A stretch of DNA of 64,000 nucleotides from contig CAJQUW010006861.1 of the NCBI GenBank assembly GCA_907163375.1, positions 1-64,000 of the forward strand, read 5' to 3'. The position numbers were made by a program, and so were the translations under genes. Of the stretch, positions 46,940-56,570 are shown piece by piece; positions within the stretch are counted from its first letter, which is position 1; each line of letters begins with the position of its first letter. The notes beneath the pieces are model-generated. The model saw only the letters and a program-made list of their open reading frames with translations, did no database searches and was not told the DNA's origin. The stretch is from Prostheceraeus crozeri (Eukaryota; Platyhelminthes; Polycladida; Euryleptidae).

Positions 46940-49900
46940 ATTTACACATCTCCTGAATGTGGTAGTGTGAGTTTAATTCTTTTGGGTGGTAATATCTTTG
47001 TGTCAGGATGTCCATGTGGAAGAGACATGTTATTTTCTATCCAACACCTCTTATCCTCCCATGCTGAAAGTGCTCGCTTCCTAGATGCATGAGTTTTTAC
47101 CTCATGTGTCTTTGATTTTAAGATGGTCATGTTGACAAACGTTATGTTCTTATTCATGTAGGCCATCTTATAGACCCTTTGTTTCATATTTACAACAATC
47201 GATTTAGATGTGCCTTTTGCGCGCTTAATACTGTCGCTGGAGTCTTTTGGTTTCATAGAATACATTTTAGAACGAAGAAGAATCATTTCCTTAATTTCCT
47301 TTCCTGCCATTTCATCTTTAAAGCATCCTAAGTTTGCTTTTTTTAGTATAGTGGGTGATCTGTAGGATAATTTGATGTATCAAAATATTTTTCTAAAGAA
47401 TTTCCTACTTCATTGAAATTTAACTCTTTCTGAGCAGCGATACTTAAAAAGAAACTGTCGGTATCACCGCCCAGCAAACGCACGTCTTTAATTAGAGGGC
47501 ATGGGTTTTAATATTCTATAGAAGAGTTGATACATTTCAAGCTTGGAATAATTTAACACTGCTTGTCCAATGTAGATGGGCTTGTACAACTCTACTTCTG
47601 ATTTTATCATTTTAACACCAACCAACTCATCATCTATAATATCTCTATCAATAAAGAGAGGTAATGTCGCTAACTTTTGAAATGTATCATTATGATCCAC
47701 AAGTTTATAGTTAATACGCTTTCTGACGTCCTCCATCGTCTTACCAAAAAGACTATTATTCTTATATTTGTAGAAATCCTTTCCAAAATTATTTTGGGCT
47801 AGTGCACGTTTCTGGCTGTTACTATCAATATAAGGTTTCAGAAAGGCTTTCTGTCTAAATTTGATAATGCGGTGAACTGTTTTTAAAATCATGCCTATTT
47901 CTAAATAAAATTTTAAGATGGAGAAGTGGACTAAATAATTTTTTATCAAATTGAGTTAGCAAAAGTTTACGGCAAGGCTTATACTTGGGCTGTCCGCTCC
48001 CTTCTAATTCTTTATGAAATTGTTTCATAAAGTTCGAAAACATACCTTCAGTCATTTCGCCTGATTCGGGTGCAAGTGGAAAATCCACAGTTTTATTTTT
48101 AATACTATTTGGATAGATAAGATCTATCTCAAAATAATATCCCCAATCACCATCATCTAGAATAGCTAGTATGTTTGAAGGGATGGAGAAATGCTGAATT
48201 TCATTATCACCCAACCAGCTAAACTCAGAGTGTGGTAGAGGTTTGGACAGTGAACTACCATATAAATTATTCTGGTCATAGTACTCAAGAAGAATCTGAT
48301 CATCATCTACTATTTTTGATTTTATTTGATGCCTATTTACAAATGTGAGACCACCGCGAATTCCTCGTGCAAATAAATTATACATCTCTAGATCTTGCAA
48401 AAGATGGATGGTCTCCCCAGTCATTTTAAAAGCAGGCTGGAAGACTGACAAAGTGAACAGGATCGAATTTATCTTCTTCTAATGCCACTCGTCGAAACTC
48501 CTGAAGTACATCAACCAGCAAAAATACGTCGAATTTTAGATAGGCGATCATATAATCGCTAAACGTTTGACAGTCAAATTTTGTCCATGGAACTTGAGTA
48601 TGATTGTAATCTTCTACCTTGCATTCTACACCAGTCAAATCATTTTTAAATTTGTCTATTGATGGAAGAGAAGTCTGACTAAGTTTAGAAATGTTATCAA
48701 ACTATGCATATGGAAACACTCCTTTGCGTGTGATGACTTCATCCGTCAAGTTAGGATATTGTTTCTTCAAATTTTGAGTTAGTGGAAGAGACTTAAGATT
48801 TTGAACGAGAGATGCCAGTGATGAAGCCATGAATTGATAGGAATCTATAAATTTTATATCAAAATAGACTGTCTTATTTTCTTTAGTTTTGTCAACTGCT
48901 AGTTTTGCTGTCATGGCCATGAACTTTTCTCTCGTTTGAGCTATTACACTTACCTTCCACTCTTTCATTTTTCCTAACCCCTTTTATTATCATATGACTG
49001 TCATAACCTTTGAAGTTATGAAAATAACGGGTAGAGTACGCCGTTTCAGTCTCAGTGAAAAATTACATCTTGTACATAGCGCGTTTCTAAATTTACCAGT
49101 GATGTGATCATGGTCGCGCACTTTCTTGATTTTATCTTCATCAAACGTTTTATTACATTTTGGGCAGACTTTACAACTTTCAAATTTTACTTGATCATCT
49201 GATGACATATTCAATGATCTGCGTTGGAGTTCACTATTATATTTTTGCTGAAATTTGACAGCGCTTTCGAGGAATTGTAAGAATTTATGTATACAATCCT
49301 CACCTTGCCAGACGTGCATTTTATTATTTTTATTTTTGAAGTAATCATGCCATACCTAATAACATGATATGGCTGCCGCTTTATGGGTGTTATCATCAAT
49401 ATAGCATTCGATGTCAGCATAGATGACACGAAGATGACTTAATTCATCATTTTCTATATGAAAACTCTTTATGAAAGTATATAAAAACCACTATCGTGTT
49501 CGTTAAATTTATCAATATTTGATTTTAGTCCTTGGATGTGAAAATTTAACCAAGCTTCTTTATCGACTACCTCTGTAGCAGGAGAGGAGGGTGTTTAAAA
49601 CACCAACCTCTGTACTATTTCACCAGTATGATAATCAACTTTAACATATTTTGATTTAAGGTAGATGAGCGCTTTTATTCTAAACTGCTCTAAATTATGA
49701 AAGAGCGCATCTATCAATGTTGAATTTTGATGGAACCACTCCGGAAAATCAGCAATAGTTTCTGAGGATTCCATATGGTAATTTCTCACTACATTATTGA
49801 GCGATACTTCAGTTACTCGAATAGAGGAGGTGCATTTGCTGTAACTATCATTTGTGTGTGTGTGGTGAAGTCTATGTGAAGATAATTGAAAACCTGTTTC

Positions 49901-50300
49901 AAAAGATTGGAAACAAAAGTCATAAGTAAAGGAGACATGTTGAATAGAATCATCCTCACCTCGGGAGATTGATGATGGCTTGGGTTGACACACACGTTGT
50001 CTGATGTGTCGGATGAGATCGCGCTTCCTCGTGAAGATATACCCACAATCAGCACATGTTTTGGATGCTTCCCGTGACTGCACACTTGAGTTGGAAGTGT
50101 CATCATCTGGAGGAGAAATCATTCTATCATCTCTATTGAAGTCATAGTTTATTTTTACAACCTACCTTCACTCAACAGTTGTAAAGCTTCCTCGAGAAGG
50201 GAGCGCTTTGATGATGAAGTAGATGCCTGAAATTGAGAAAGATGCTATTAACCTAACGTTCAAGGGAGATGAGTGATGAAATCCTTAACTTACCATTTCA
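46940..50300 (-). pseudogene. Polinton fossil: protein-primed DNA polymerase B
   Basis: Minus-strand gene for the family-B polymerase that copies the element from protein-primed ends. From N to C: a C2H2 zinc finger (CADCGYIFTRKRDLIRHIRQ, near 50050); a zinc/EndoVII-like patch CPKCNKTFDEDKIKKVRDHD then ITGKFRNALCTRCN (near 49100); KFIDSYQFMASSLASLVQNL (near 48830); palm motif A YYDQNNLYGSSLSKPLPH (near 48270); FGKTMEDVRKRINYKLV (near 47730); and motif C GGDTDSFFLS (near 47460). A leader with a likely intron (50227-50293) precedes it. It is broken in many places. Confidence 0.85.
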
Positions 50301-50464
50301 ACGAAATTAAGTCAAAATCTGATACTTTGATAGTCAGAATGTAGTAATTGACTCAAACCAAAATAGGATGCGTCAGAAACGTTAGATTATATTTGAGTGG
50401 AGAGAAAAGTTCACTTAGTGTTAATATATCTCAAATATCGAATGAAATCTAGTCTATTTTTCCC

Positions 50465-50515
50465 TTTTATATACTCCCATGCTCAACATCATTGGCTATT
50501 CATTTTGATTGGTTG
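50465..50515 (-). promoter_or_regulatory. candidate polymerase-gene promoter (minus strand)
   Basis: On the minus strand a TATATAAAAG box (about 50467-50476) follows two CCAAT-type elements (ATTGG on the plus strand at about 50491 and 50509). It lies upstream of the polymerase leader and mirrors the promoter layout of the leftmost gene. Confidence 0.45.
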
Positions 50516-50569
50516 CTTGCTTATGCTTAAGGACTAAGAAATCAAGTTTATGGCATACATTTCAAAGTC

Positions 50570-50986
50570 ATGGATTCACCATCAACTCTCTCGCATGAAT
50601 CACCAGTGTCTGCATCAAGAATGCGAACTTGCCCTCCCGCTCCGAAAAGGGCAACGGTGGAGAAGCAGAGAAGGCTGGATTATATTCCAAAGTTGGAATT
50701 ACCAGATCTAGCGGAGCAAGAAGAGTTAGAAATGATTTATGTGCGATTGAAGTACCTGCTCTACAATCAGGAAGATGTAAAAACGGAAACTGACATTAAC
50801 CTTCTCCATGATATACGGAGACGGTACAGTCCATCATCCCAACCCCGGAATGAAGTGAAATGGAAATACATCTATGTTGTGTTGGTCGCGGCAGAGGAAC
50901 GATTAAGGCAGTTGAAGTGCAACTGCAGTGGTTGTGAGAATTTATGGGACAATATGACTTCCGAGCAACTTTTGAATTATTTGTAA
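50570..50986 (+). CDS. Polinton fossil: small accessory protein, unknown
   Basis: 138 codons, open. The N-terminus is Ser/Pro-rich with PPAPKRATVEKQRRL. The middle is helical (LPDLAEQEELEMIYVRLKYL) and the C-terminus has a Cys pair (CNCSGCENLW). No domain is recognised. It is followed by AATAAA at 50994-50999. It lies beyond the polymerase promoter in the accessory region. Confidence 0.45.
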   Translation: MDSPSTLSHESPVSASRMRTCPPAPKRATVEKQRRLDYIPKLELPDLAEQEELEMIYVRLKYLLYNQEDVKTETDINLLHDIRRRYSPSSQPRNEVKWKYIYVVLVAAEERLRQLKCNCSGCENLWDNMTSEQLLNYL

Positions 50987-51244
50987 ATTTCTTAATAAAT
51001 GTTTATTTGCTTCATCTGTCTGTTTTCACTTATTTCTGGGTAATGTAGCATGCATAATCATTAACATCATAGTGAAAATCTGATCATTTGACAGCTCAGT
51101 ATAAATCATACCAGTTGATGATAGATACAATCATTTTTTCCTAAGTACTACCTCTATCACTGAGGATAAATGATAAAGGGATTGAACATCAAGAACAGAG
51201 ACATGTAGTTCTTTAGATTTATTTAGAATTGAAGCACATATACT

Positions 51245-51484
51245 TTATAGCGAAGAAAAGTCAAGTGGAAGAACCTTTAAGTCATTGTAGACTTCGTAGC
51301 ACCTTGGACGTTTAGGGGCATCTGGCGCTCTTCTCACGCGCGTTGTTTTCGGTGTCCAGTCTTCATCTATCCAGACAATTCTTACAGTCTTGCCTTGATC
51401 GCAAGTCTCCTTCTGATCACACTTGTCTTCATCACACCACTCATTGACGATCACAAAATTACATGGTGTTTCTGAGTTTGTCAT
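51245..51484 (-). CDS. Polinton fossil: small acidic/Cys protein, copy A
   Basis: 79 codons, open. WCDEDKCDQKETCDQGK is followed by RIVWIDEDWTPKTTRVRRAP and the C-terminal PKRPRCYEVYNDLKVLPLDF. It is a close paralogue of the gene at 51648-51899, on the opposite strand, pointing away from it. Function unknown. A zinc site or host-factor-binding peptide is possible (speculative). Confidence 0.55.
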   Translation of the reverse strand: MTNSETPCNFVIVNEWCDEDKCDQKETCDQGKTVRIVWIDEDWTPKTTRVRRAPDAPKRPRCYEVYNDLKVLPLDFSSL

Positions 51485-51647
51485 CTTAGTGTGCTAGTTT
51501 GTATAATATGAATAAGAGTGCTACAATCTTCCGACTTATGTAGTCTTCATCTAAATTAGAATCATTCTGATTGGTTGTTGAGGAATTCATTGTTGAAAAA
51601 CATATAAAAGTCAGAAAATTGAAACACTTCTCATTCTCATCTATCTC

Positions 51648-51899
51648 ATGATGGAAGGCACAACTCCCGCCTTAGAGATCTTCAACAAAATCTTTGAAGT
51701 GGTCGACGAGTGGGATGAAGACTGTGATCAGAAGGAGACTTGCGATAAAGGCAAGATTGTGCAAGTTGTGTGGAGTAATGGTGGTTTTACACCAAAAACA
51801 ACGCGCGTTGGAAGAGCGCCCGATGCCCCAAAACGACCAAGGTGCTACAAAGTCTACAATGACTTAAAGGTTCTTCCACTTGACTTTTCCTCGCTATAA
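51648..51899 (+). CDS. Polinton fossil: small acidic/Cys protein, copy B
   Basis: 83 codons, open. DEWDEDCDQKETCDKGK, FTPKTTRVGRAPDAPKRPRC and YNDLKVLPLDFSSL are nearly the same as in copy A. A TATAAAAG at about 51602-51609 precedes it. The stop context and 3' flank (TATATGTGCTTCAATTG) are shared with copy A, so the duplicated block includes the 3' end. The two genes diverge from a spacer of about 160 bp. Confidence 0.55.
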   Translation: MMEGTTPALEIFNKIFEVVDEWDEDCDQKETCDKGKIVQVVWSNGGFTPKTTRVGRAPDAPKRPRCYKVYNDLKVLPLDFSSL

Positions 51900-52282
51900 A
51901 GTATATGTGCTTCAATTGTAAATAAACCTATATACTACATATCTTTGTTTTGTAATGTATTTGTCTAGAAATGGAAATAAATGGAGGAATTTAGATACGG
52001 GGTTAGTTAACACATTTATTATCGGTCTACTTTTCTATCGAAAGAGATCGCACCATTAGAGAAGTTAGAAAGTGATTTTGTATACGTGTGGCGTAGGAGT
52101 GACCTCCCATTTCATCCCTTCATCATTCAGCCTCAATGATAGAGGCAGTTCTTAAAAGAACTCATGGCTCATTCTCAGATAACGTTCGCAATGAAGAGTT
52201 TAAAAAGTAACCTGTGGCAGATAGCTAAGACTCAACCGATTGGCGTTCAAAGTGCTACGTTGAGAACTGTCAAATGCCCAAC

Positions 52283-52426
52283 ATGAGTTGCCCCAGAGGT
52301 TTCGGTCTAAAATATGACACACTCCCTTGCCACACTTATCACTACGATATCATCCGCTGTCTCAAGAGAGATCGCCCACCAACAGGAAGAATTATACCGA
52401 AATCCTCCTTAACATGCAACGTTTAA
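52283..52426 (+). CDS. Polinton fossil: possible 47-codon gene
   Basis: Open from ATG 52283 to TAA 52424-52426. It begins MSCPRGFGLKYDTLPC, followed by HTYHYDIIRCLKRDRPP. It is Cys- and His-containing and basic. No homologue is recognised; it may be chance. Confidence 0.25.
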   Translation: MSCPRGFGLKYDTLPCHTYHYDIIRCLKRDRPPTGRIIPKSSLTCNV

Positions 52427-52474
52427 GTTGACTGATAGCAGATACAACTTTGTGATTTTATTTTTTATTTGTAT

Positions 52475-52580
52475 GATGGATTCAGTCCGACCGAAGTCTG
52501 TCCAGGGCAAACCACGTGGAGGTACTATCATGTTTTGCCCCATGGTGGTTTTTAGAGAGACCGCTGGTTCGTTCTCAGGA
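52475..52580. repeat. three-hairpin module, copy 1
   Basis: It aligns with 52944-53048 over about 105 bp. Three potential hairpins in order: CCGAC CGAA GTCTG (52487-52500), GGGCAAA...TTTTGCCC (52505-52540) and GGTTTT TAGA GAGACC (52547-52562). It lies between a possible plus-strand ORF and the 3' side of the minus-strand gene 52689-52853. Strand and function are unknown. Confidence 0.55.
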
Positions 52581-52688
52581 TGTGAATAGACTTAGGTTTG
52601 GCCGATTCCGCTGAGAGAGACTTGTAATCTCTCTGTCAGCGGCATCGACCTCTACTATAAGCTGACTGTTAGAGTGCGGTATATACCC

Positions 52689-52853
52689 CTACTCTGTTGA
52701 ATTGGCATCATCGTCAGTTGTTGATGAGCCAATTCGAGCAAGATTGCTATGGACTCGCTCTCGCTCCTCCATCTCTAGAATCTCAATAAATAAATTTCTC
52801 GGTCTAAGCCGAGGCTTGTCAGGAGAGCTAACTGTCGTCTTAGGTGTTTTCAT
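52689..52853 (-). CDS. Polinton fossil: 54-codon minus-strand gene
   Basis: Open from ATG (52853) to TAG (52689). It starts MKTPKTTVSSPDKPRLRPRN, then has an acidic helix FIEILEMEERERVHSN and ends Ser/Thr/Asp-rich. A TATATAAA box on the minus strand at about 52887-52894 lies 35-40 bp upstream of the start, a good core-promoter spacing for a short leader. It is flanked on both sides by copies of the three-hairpin module. Function unknown. Confidence 0.45.
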   Translation of the reverse strand: MKTPKTTVSSPDKPRLRPRNLFIEILEMEERERVHSNLARIGSSTTDDDANSTE

Positions 52854-52943
52854 GATGGAGTATAGAATGAAAATGAAAGAGAGGCAATGGTTTATATACT
52901 CCTCTGATACAAAGACATGACTCAGTCTTTTTAATTATGTGAT

Positions 52944-53048
52944 AGATTCAGTCAGACGGAAGTCTGTCCAGAGCAAACCACGAAGAGGTACTATCACTCT
53001 TGCTCCGTGTGGCTCTTAAAAGAGCCGTTTGGGGCGTTCTCGGGATCA
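52944..53048. repeat. three-hairpin module, copy 2
   Basis: Hairpins CAGAC GGAA GTCTG (52953-52966), GAGCAA...TTGCTC (52971-53005) and GGCTCT TAAA AGAGCC (53011-53026). On the minus strand the last one reads GGCTCTTTTAAGAGCC, like the stem-loop at animal histone mRNA 3' ends. Two stem positions change in a paired way relative to copy 1. It lies downstream, on the minus strand, of the coiled-coil gene. Confidence 0.55.
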
Positions 53049-53129
53049 AAACGATCCTACTGCTGATGTAAAACTCTGAAAGGAAAAGAATAGGATATTA
53101 GATGTGGTAAGGAAATGATCATGTTGAAG

Positions 53130-53923
53130 TTACTTACTGGGCATTTTCTTCCGGACTTTTTGGACGACGAAGTCCTCAAGCTCGCCGGTGATGTCCATGT
53201 TCATATGGAGACATCGGACTCCGTCGCCCTCGTGGCATTGCTGCGTCTGATTGGGATCACTTGTGATGGTTGGGGCGTCACACATTATTTTCGAAGAGAG
53301 GAAGATGGACTTCATACACTCTTCTTTTTCTACACTTCTCACGCTCATGCAATCGCTCTACTTCAGCCACCAACCTCTTGTTCACACCCTTCACTTCCAC
53401 TGTCTCCTTCACCACGCTTCGCATCCGATCTATCTCATCATCCTTCCTCAACAAATTCGCCTGCAGACTACTCACCAAACTTGCTTTCTTCATCAGCTCA
53501 CTCCTTTCCACCATCCACTCTTTCTCCTTCTGCCTCATACTTTCCAACTCTTCTATCGTCACCTTATACCCTTCAGCCTTCGCAGTCAACTTCTCATTTC
53601 GCATCACTAATACTTTTTTCTTCTCCTCAACCGCCCTCAATCGATCCTTCATCCCTCGTGTTCCCTTCCTCCCTCCGAGGCGATGATGCCGCCAACGGCT
53701 TACCCACTTCCTTTCCCTCATCCTTCCCCTTCTCAAGATCACCAATGTTCCCAAACAATTCCTCCAACACGTCATCCAAATCAACATCAGGCTTCTTGAT
53801 GTCCCCTCTCAACTCCACTTCTTCCTCACTCAAACCCTCATCAGTCGCCTTGGTAACACCTTTCTTCCCCACCGCATCCTCAATCGTCGCCACTGCCACT
53901 CTTACCTCTTCCATATCTAACAA
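53130..53923 (-). pseudogene. Polinton fossil: coiled-coil protein gene
   Basis: On the minus strand, an acidic N-terminal part (LSEEEVELRGDIKKPDVDLD, DDVLEELFGNIGDLEKGKDE) is followed by a long heptad-rich coiled coil (RAVEEKKKVLVMRNEKLTAK, EELESMRQKEKEWMVERSEL, NLLRKDDEIDRMRSVVKE). Function unknown. The 306-codon plus-strand frame over the same DNA is its Ser/Pro-rich antisense shadow. The gene looks broken. Confidence 0.55.
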
Positions 53924-53950
53924 AACTCCCTCAAACCACGACTTTAACCC

Positions 53951-54178
53951 CTACATACTAATATTGCCACTAGGGCACTGGCTATGGTTCCTAATGAACT
54001 GTACATCACTCCCATCCTCACATACTACCTTATGATGCACACACACCCTCAACAACACTTTCCTCACATGCTCGCCCACCGTCCCCTCTTTAATGTGCTT
54101 TTTGAGGTCGCTGCCTCTGGCAATACGGCCACAGCTACACTTGCCGATAAGCATTCGTGCATTGATCATCTTAGTCAT
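53951..54178 (-). CDS. Polinton fossil: small zinc-finger-like protein
   Basis: 75 codons, open on the minus strand. GKCSCGRIARGSDLKKHIKE has C-x-C and H spacing like a degenerate zinc finger, and the rest holds CVHHKVVC. It lies upstream, on the same strand, of the coiled-coil gene. Function unknown. Confidence 0.4.
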   Translation of the reverse strand: MTKMINARMLIGKCSCGRIARGSDLKKHIKEGTVGEHVRKVLLRVCVHHKVVCEDGSDVQFIRNHSQCPSGNISM

Positions 54179-54918
54179 AGTGACGATTCTGTAAAGATAG
54201 TAAAAATTTTTAGCAAGTGTTTATAGGATACTACTTGCTGATAGGCATTGAAAGACTAAGTCCAAAAACATTTGATAGCAGTCGTCGAGGCGTTGGGCTC
54301 TTGAATCCGTTACAGGCATTACTCCGAGGGGATGTTATCCCAGCTCTAAGGCCTCGACCCACAAATCCAACCTCGGGCGGACAGAGCGTGCGTCATGTCA
54401 TTGTGTTGGTATCCGGGACCCGATTTTGACATGAAAACCGGTGGAGTTATTTACAAGAGGAAACGTCCCAAGTCACAGACTCACAAACGACTGCTTTATA
54501 TTCAAAAACTTTAATCATCATCATTAAATACGAATTTAAATTTTTCAGTATTTTAGTACTACTCATAAAACGTTTATAAGTAGTCTGTCACCTACAGCAC
54601 ATCATGAACTGTCAAAAGTTTTTTGAATCAAGTCTAAAGGACTTGTAGAAGCAAAGTTATAGCCGTTTGAAGATTTGGGCCTACTATCATCAAATAGTCA
54701 GTCATGCTATACTGGCTAACCTATAAGTCTGACTTCTTAGCTGATATCAGCAATGAGAAGTCAGAAGTCCGATATCGGACCTCAAAAGAAATGACTTACC
54801 TGTAGTCAGTTTCTCAACTTAGTGAGATTCCTCTCCCGAACTCGTACTTGTATATCCTGTGAGTATGCAATCGATAAGAGGCGGGGGGAGGTTGGACATT
54901 GGTTATCCAAAATTTGAC

Positions 54919-55556
54919 GCTGAATCCAAATCTGGTCTTAGTTTTCTCGTCTGATGCTTCGTTCGCCAGCTGGAGCCCAAAACACAAAACTCAACCTCAG
55001 ACGGCTCTCTAACATGACCAAAAGTCTCAATGTCACTCTCAAGCCTCAGCAAAGGAAGGTAGGGCCAAACTGTGCTTTCCAATGCATTTGTGGCACTCTT
55101 AGCTTTCAAACGAGCTATTGCACGACTTTCGACGATCTCTAGAACCAAAGTTGGAAGAACGCTGCCGAGGGGGGGGGGTCGAAGTTCTTCGTTGTTTGAC
55201 CTACGACTTTGGAATAAGTCCCCTAGGCCCAAAAGTGGCCAAAAAGTCCAAATCCGCCGTCCATTTTCACGTACGAGGCTTCGTTTCACCGCTACAGCCA
55301 TTTTCTCACTCAAAAACACGCAAAACCACACCTACACCCAAGAAACACAACATGTCGACGCAGAATTTCATCACGAAGCCAAATCTAAACACAACAACCC
55401 TACAACCAATCCTACACACCAAAGACAAAGACGGCCGCCCAAGACCAACCACGACGGTCGACCACGACACACCCGGCCGGTCGACCCAGAACCACAACAA
55501 CCCAACTCGCGCTCCAGAGGGGGCGCTGTGCGCAGTTGGGAGGATTCCTTACTACT
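54919..55556 (-). repeat. Polinton right terminal inverted repeat
   Basis: It is 638 bp and the complement of the left arm without the left arm's internal tandem copy. It ends CCTTACTACT before the AATATT duplication. A small insertion of about 20 bp (GGCCGGGTGTGTCG-like, read on the minus strand) distinguishes it from the left arm. Confidence 0.9.
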
Positions 55557-55617
55557 AATATTTTTATCAACTGGCAATAATAATCTTATTAGTTGGAGTG
55601 GCAACACTGTTCTAGAT

Positions 55618-56090
55618 GTCTACGAGGATGAATCCAGACTTTGGATTCGAAGCTAGTATCAAGCAGTCAAAGACAATATACTGACGTGCGAATGATCAGC
55701 AAAAAAGAAATGCTAAGTGATTCTTTACTGATTTTTCTACAGCACTTTTAAGCATGAGCTGCAAAATATGCAAAGTTGTCTTGTCAATAAGTCAGCCCAG
55801 TGTTAATGAAAAGGATTTGCTTACACGCATGAAAACTACCTGGCATGCAATATGTACTATTGTGAATGAAATAAAAAGTATTGTTTTATCTTTTTTAGAA
55901 GGTATTGGTTCGCAGAGTTTATTTTGAATATTTTTTTTTATTTCATTTTATTTTAGGTTTATTTTGCACTTTACAGGGTATGTCCAAAAATTCTCTCTTA
56001 GAAACTTTAACCTCTTAACATTGTCCACACGCTGCCAGTCACATCACCGCACCACTTGTGCATCGACCCACCACATAAGCAACACATAAT
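55618..56090. other. host flank, no recognised feature
   Basis: AT-rich sequence directly right of the hAT target duplication. No coding or repeat signal was recognised. Confidence 0.5.
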
Positions 56091-56094
56091 TGAG

Positions 56095-56570
56095 TTAGCA
56101 CCAACACCATGCTAAATTATACAGGGATATAGCGCTGGTATCACAGAAGCATTGAACAGGGAGTTGAATTGCAGTACTTGCGACTTCTTTACTTTGTCGA
56201 TCAGACCCATCTCGGCAAGGGTTTCTTTGTATAAAGCGATCTTGGCAGATACCTTCTTTCTCGTTTCCCGAAGTCATCAGCGTAGAGAACTTCTTAATGC
56301 AGACTTTCACTTACGTTCTTGGTCACAACATTCACCGATACTGCGAAAAGTAGTGGAGTGAGTACCGAGCCTTGATGAACTTCTTCCGCAACATTGAAGC
56401 GGTCACTGGAACATATTCCCCAGAAGACGATAGACGATGATGATAGCCTCATCATCGCATTCGCCAGCCATTCTTCAAATCCTGCGCTTCTCCGAACCCA
56501 ATGGACTAACTGATCGGGGAACACATCACGAAGGATGGCTCCAACACTGTCAAAAATTTGTGATCTTTAA
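56095..56570 (-). pseudogene. LINE E: reverse-transcriptase fragment
   Basis: The minus-strand pieces FEEWLANAMMRLSSSSIVFW and VAEEVHQGSVLTPLLFAVSV, then NVVTKNVSESL, match the region around the (PV)HQGSVLSPLLF motif of common metazoan LINEs. The catalytic YADD region that should follow is not readable. Only a short internal fragment with frame changes survives. Confidence 0.65.

Larger units (their letters stand above)
31891..55556. mobile_element. Polinton/Maverick (adintovirus-like) fossil, 23.7 kb, broken
   Basis: It starts AGTAGTAAGG and ends CCTTACTACT, with long terminal inverted repeats and a perfect 6-bp target duplication AATATT (31885-31890, 55557-55562), the hallmarks of Polintons. 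Parts in order are small leftmost genes, an exonuclease-like gene, a basic capsid-associated protein, packaging ATPase, integrase, a pVI-like protein, major capsid protein, protease, repeated-module proteins, and protein-primed DNA polymerase B (minus strand), then accessory genes on both strands. It is complete end to end but broken in most large genes, with very roughly twenty breaks. It also carries two later insertions (mariner 38912-40621, retroposon 46038-46574). The outer ~220 bp of the two TIRs differ by about 3% by hand count, so it is a moderately young fossil. Confidence 0.93.
28293..55609. mobile_element. hAT element hosting a LINE and a Polinton
   Basis: CAGTGTTGCCACT starts at 28293 and AGTGGCAACACTG ends at 55609. 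The flanks are a perfect 8-bp target duplication, TTCTAGAT (28285-28292, 55610-55617). TGGCAATA-type repeats lie inside both ends. Without the Polinton and the LINE the element would be about 2.3 kb, normal for hAT. A decayed transposase (28700-30050) with the hAT C-terminal signature lies near the left end, which independently supports the family. The Polinton sits 47 bp from the right end, so only a short right terminus remains beyond it. Confidence 0.85.

Noticed and set aside
53011-53026. true histone gene cluster ending in the histone stem-loop
   Set aside because: The stem-loop is histone-like on the minus strand, but no histone-fold coding sequence lies next to it, and it belongs to a repeated module of the Polinton.
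53115-54035. 306-codon plus-strand open frame, Ser/Pro/Thr-rich
   Set aside because: It is antisense to the coiled-coil gene on the minus strand; low-complexity composition and overlapping long frames in two other frames are typical shadow effects.
55072-55656. 194-codon frame and others in the Polinton TIRs
   Set aside because: They are mirrored in both inverted repeats, are rich in T/K/P by composition, and cross the element boundary.
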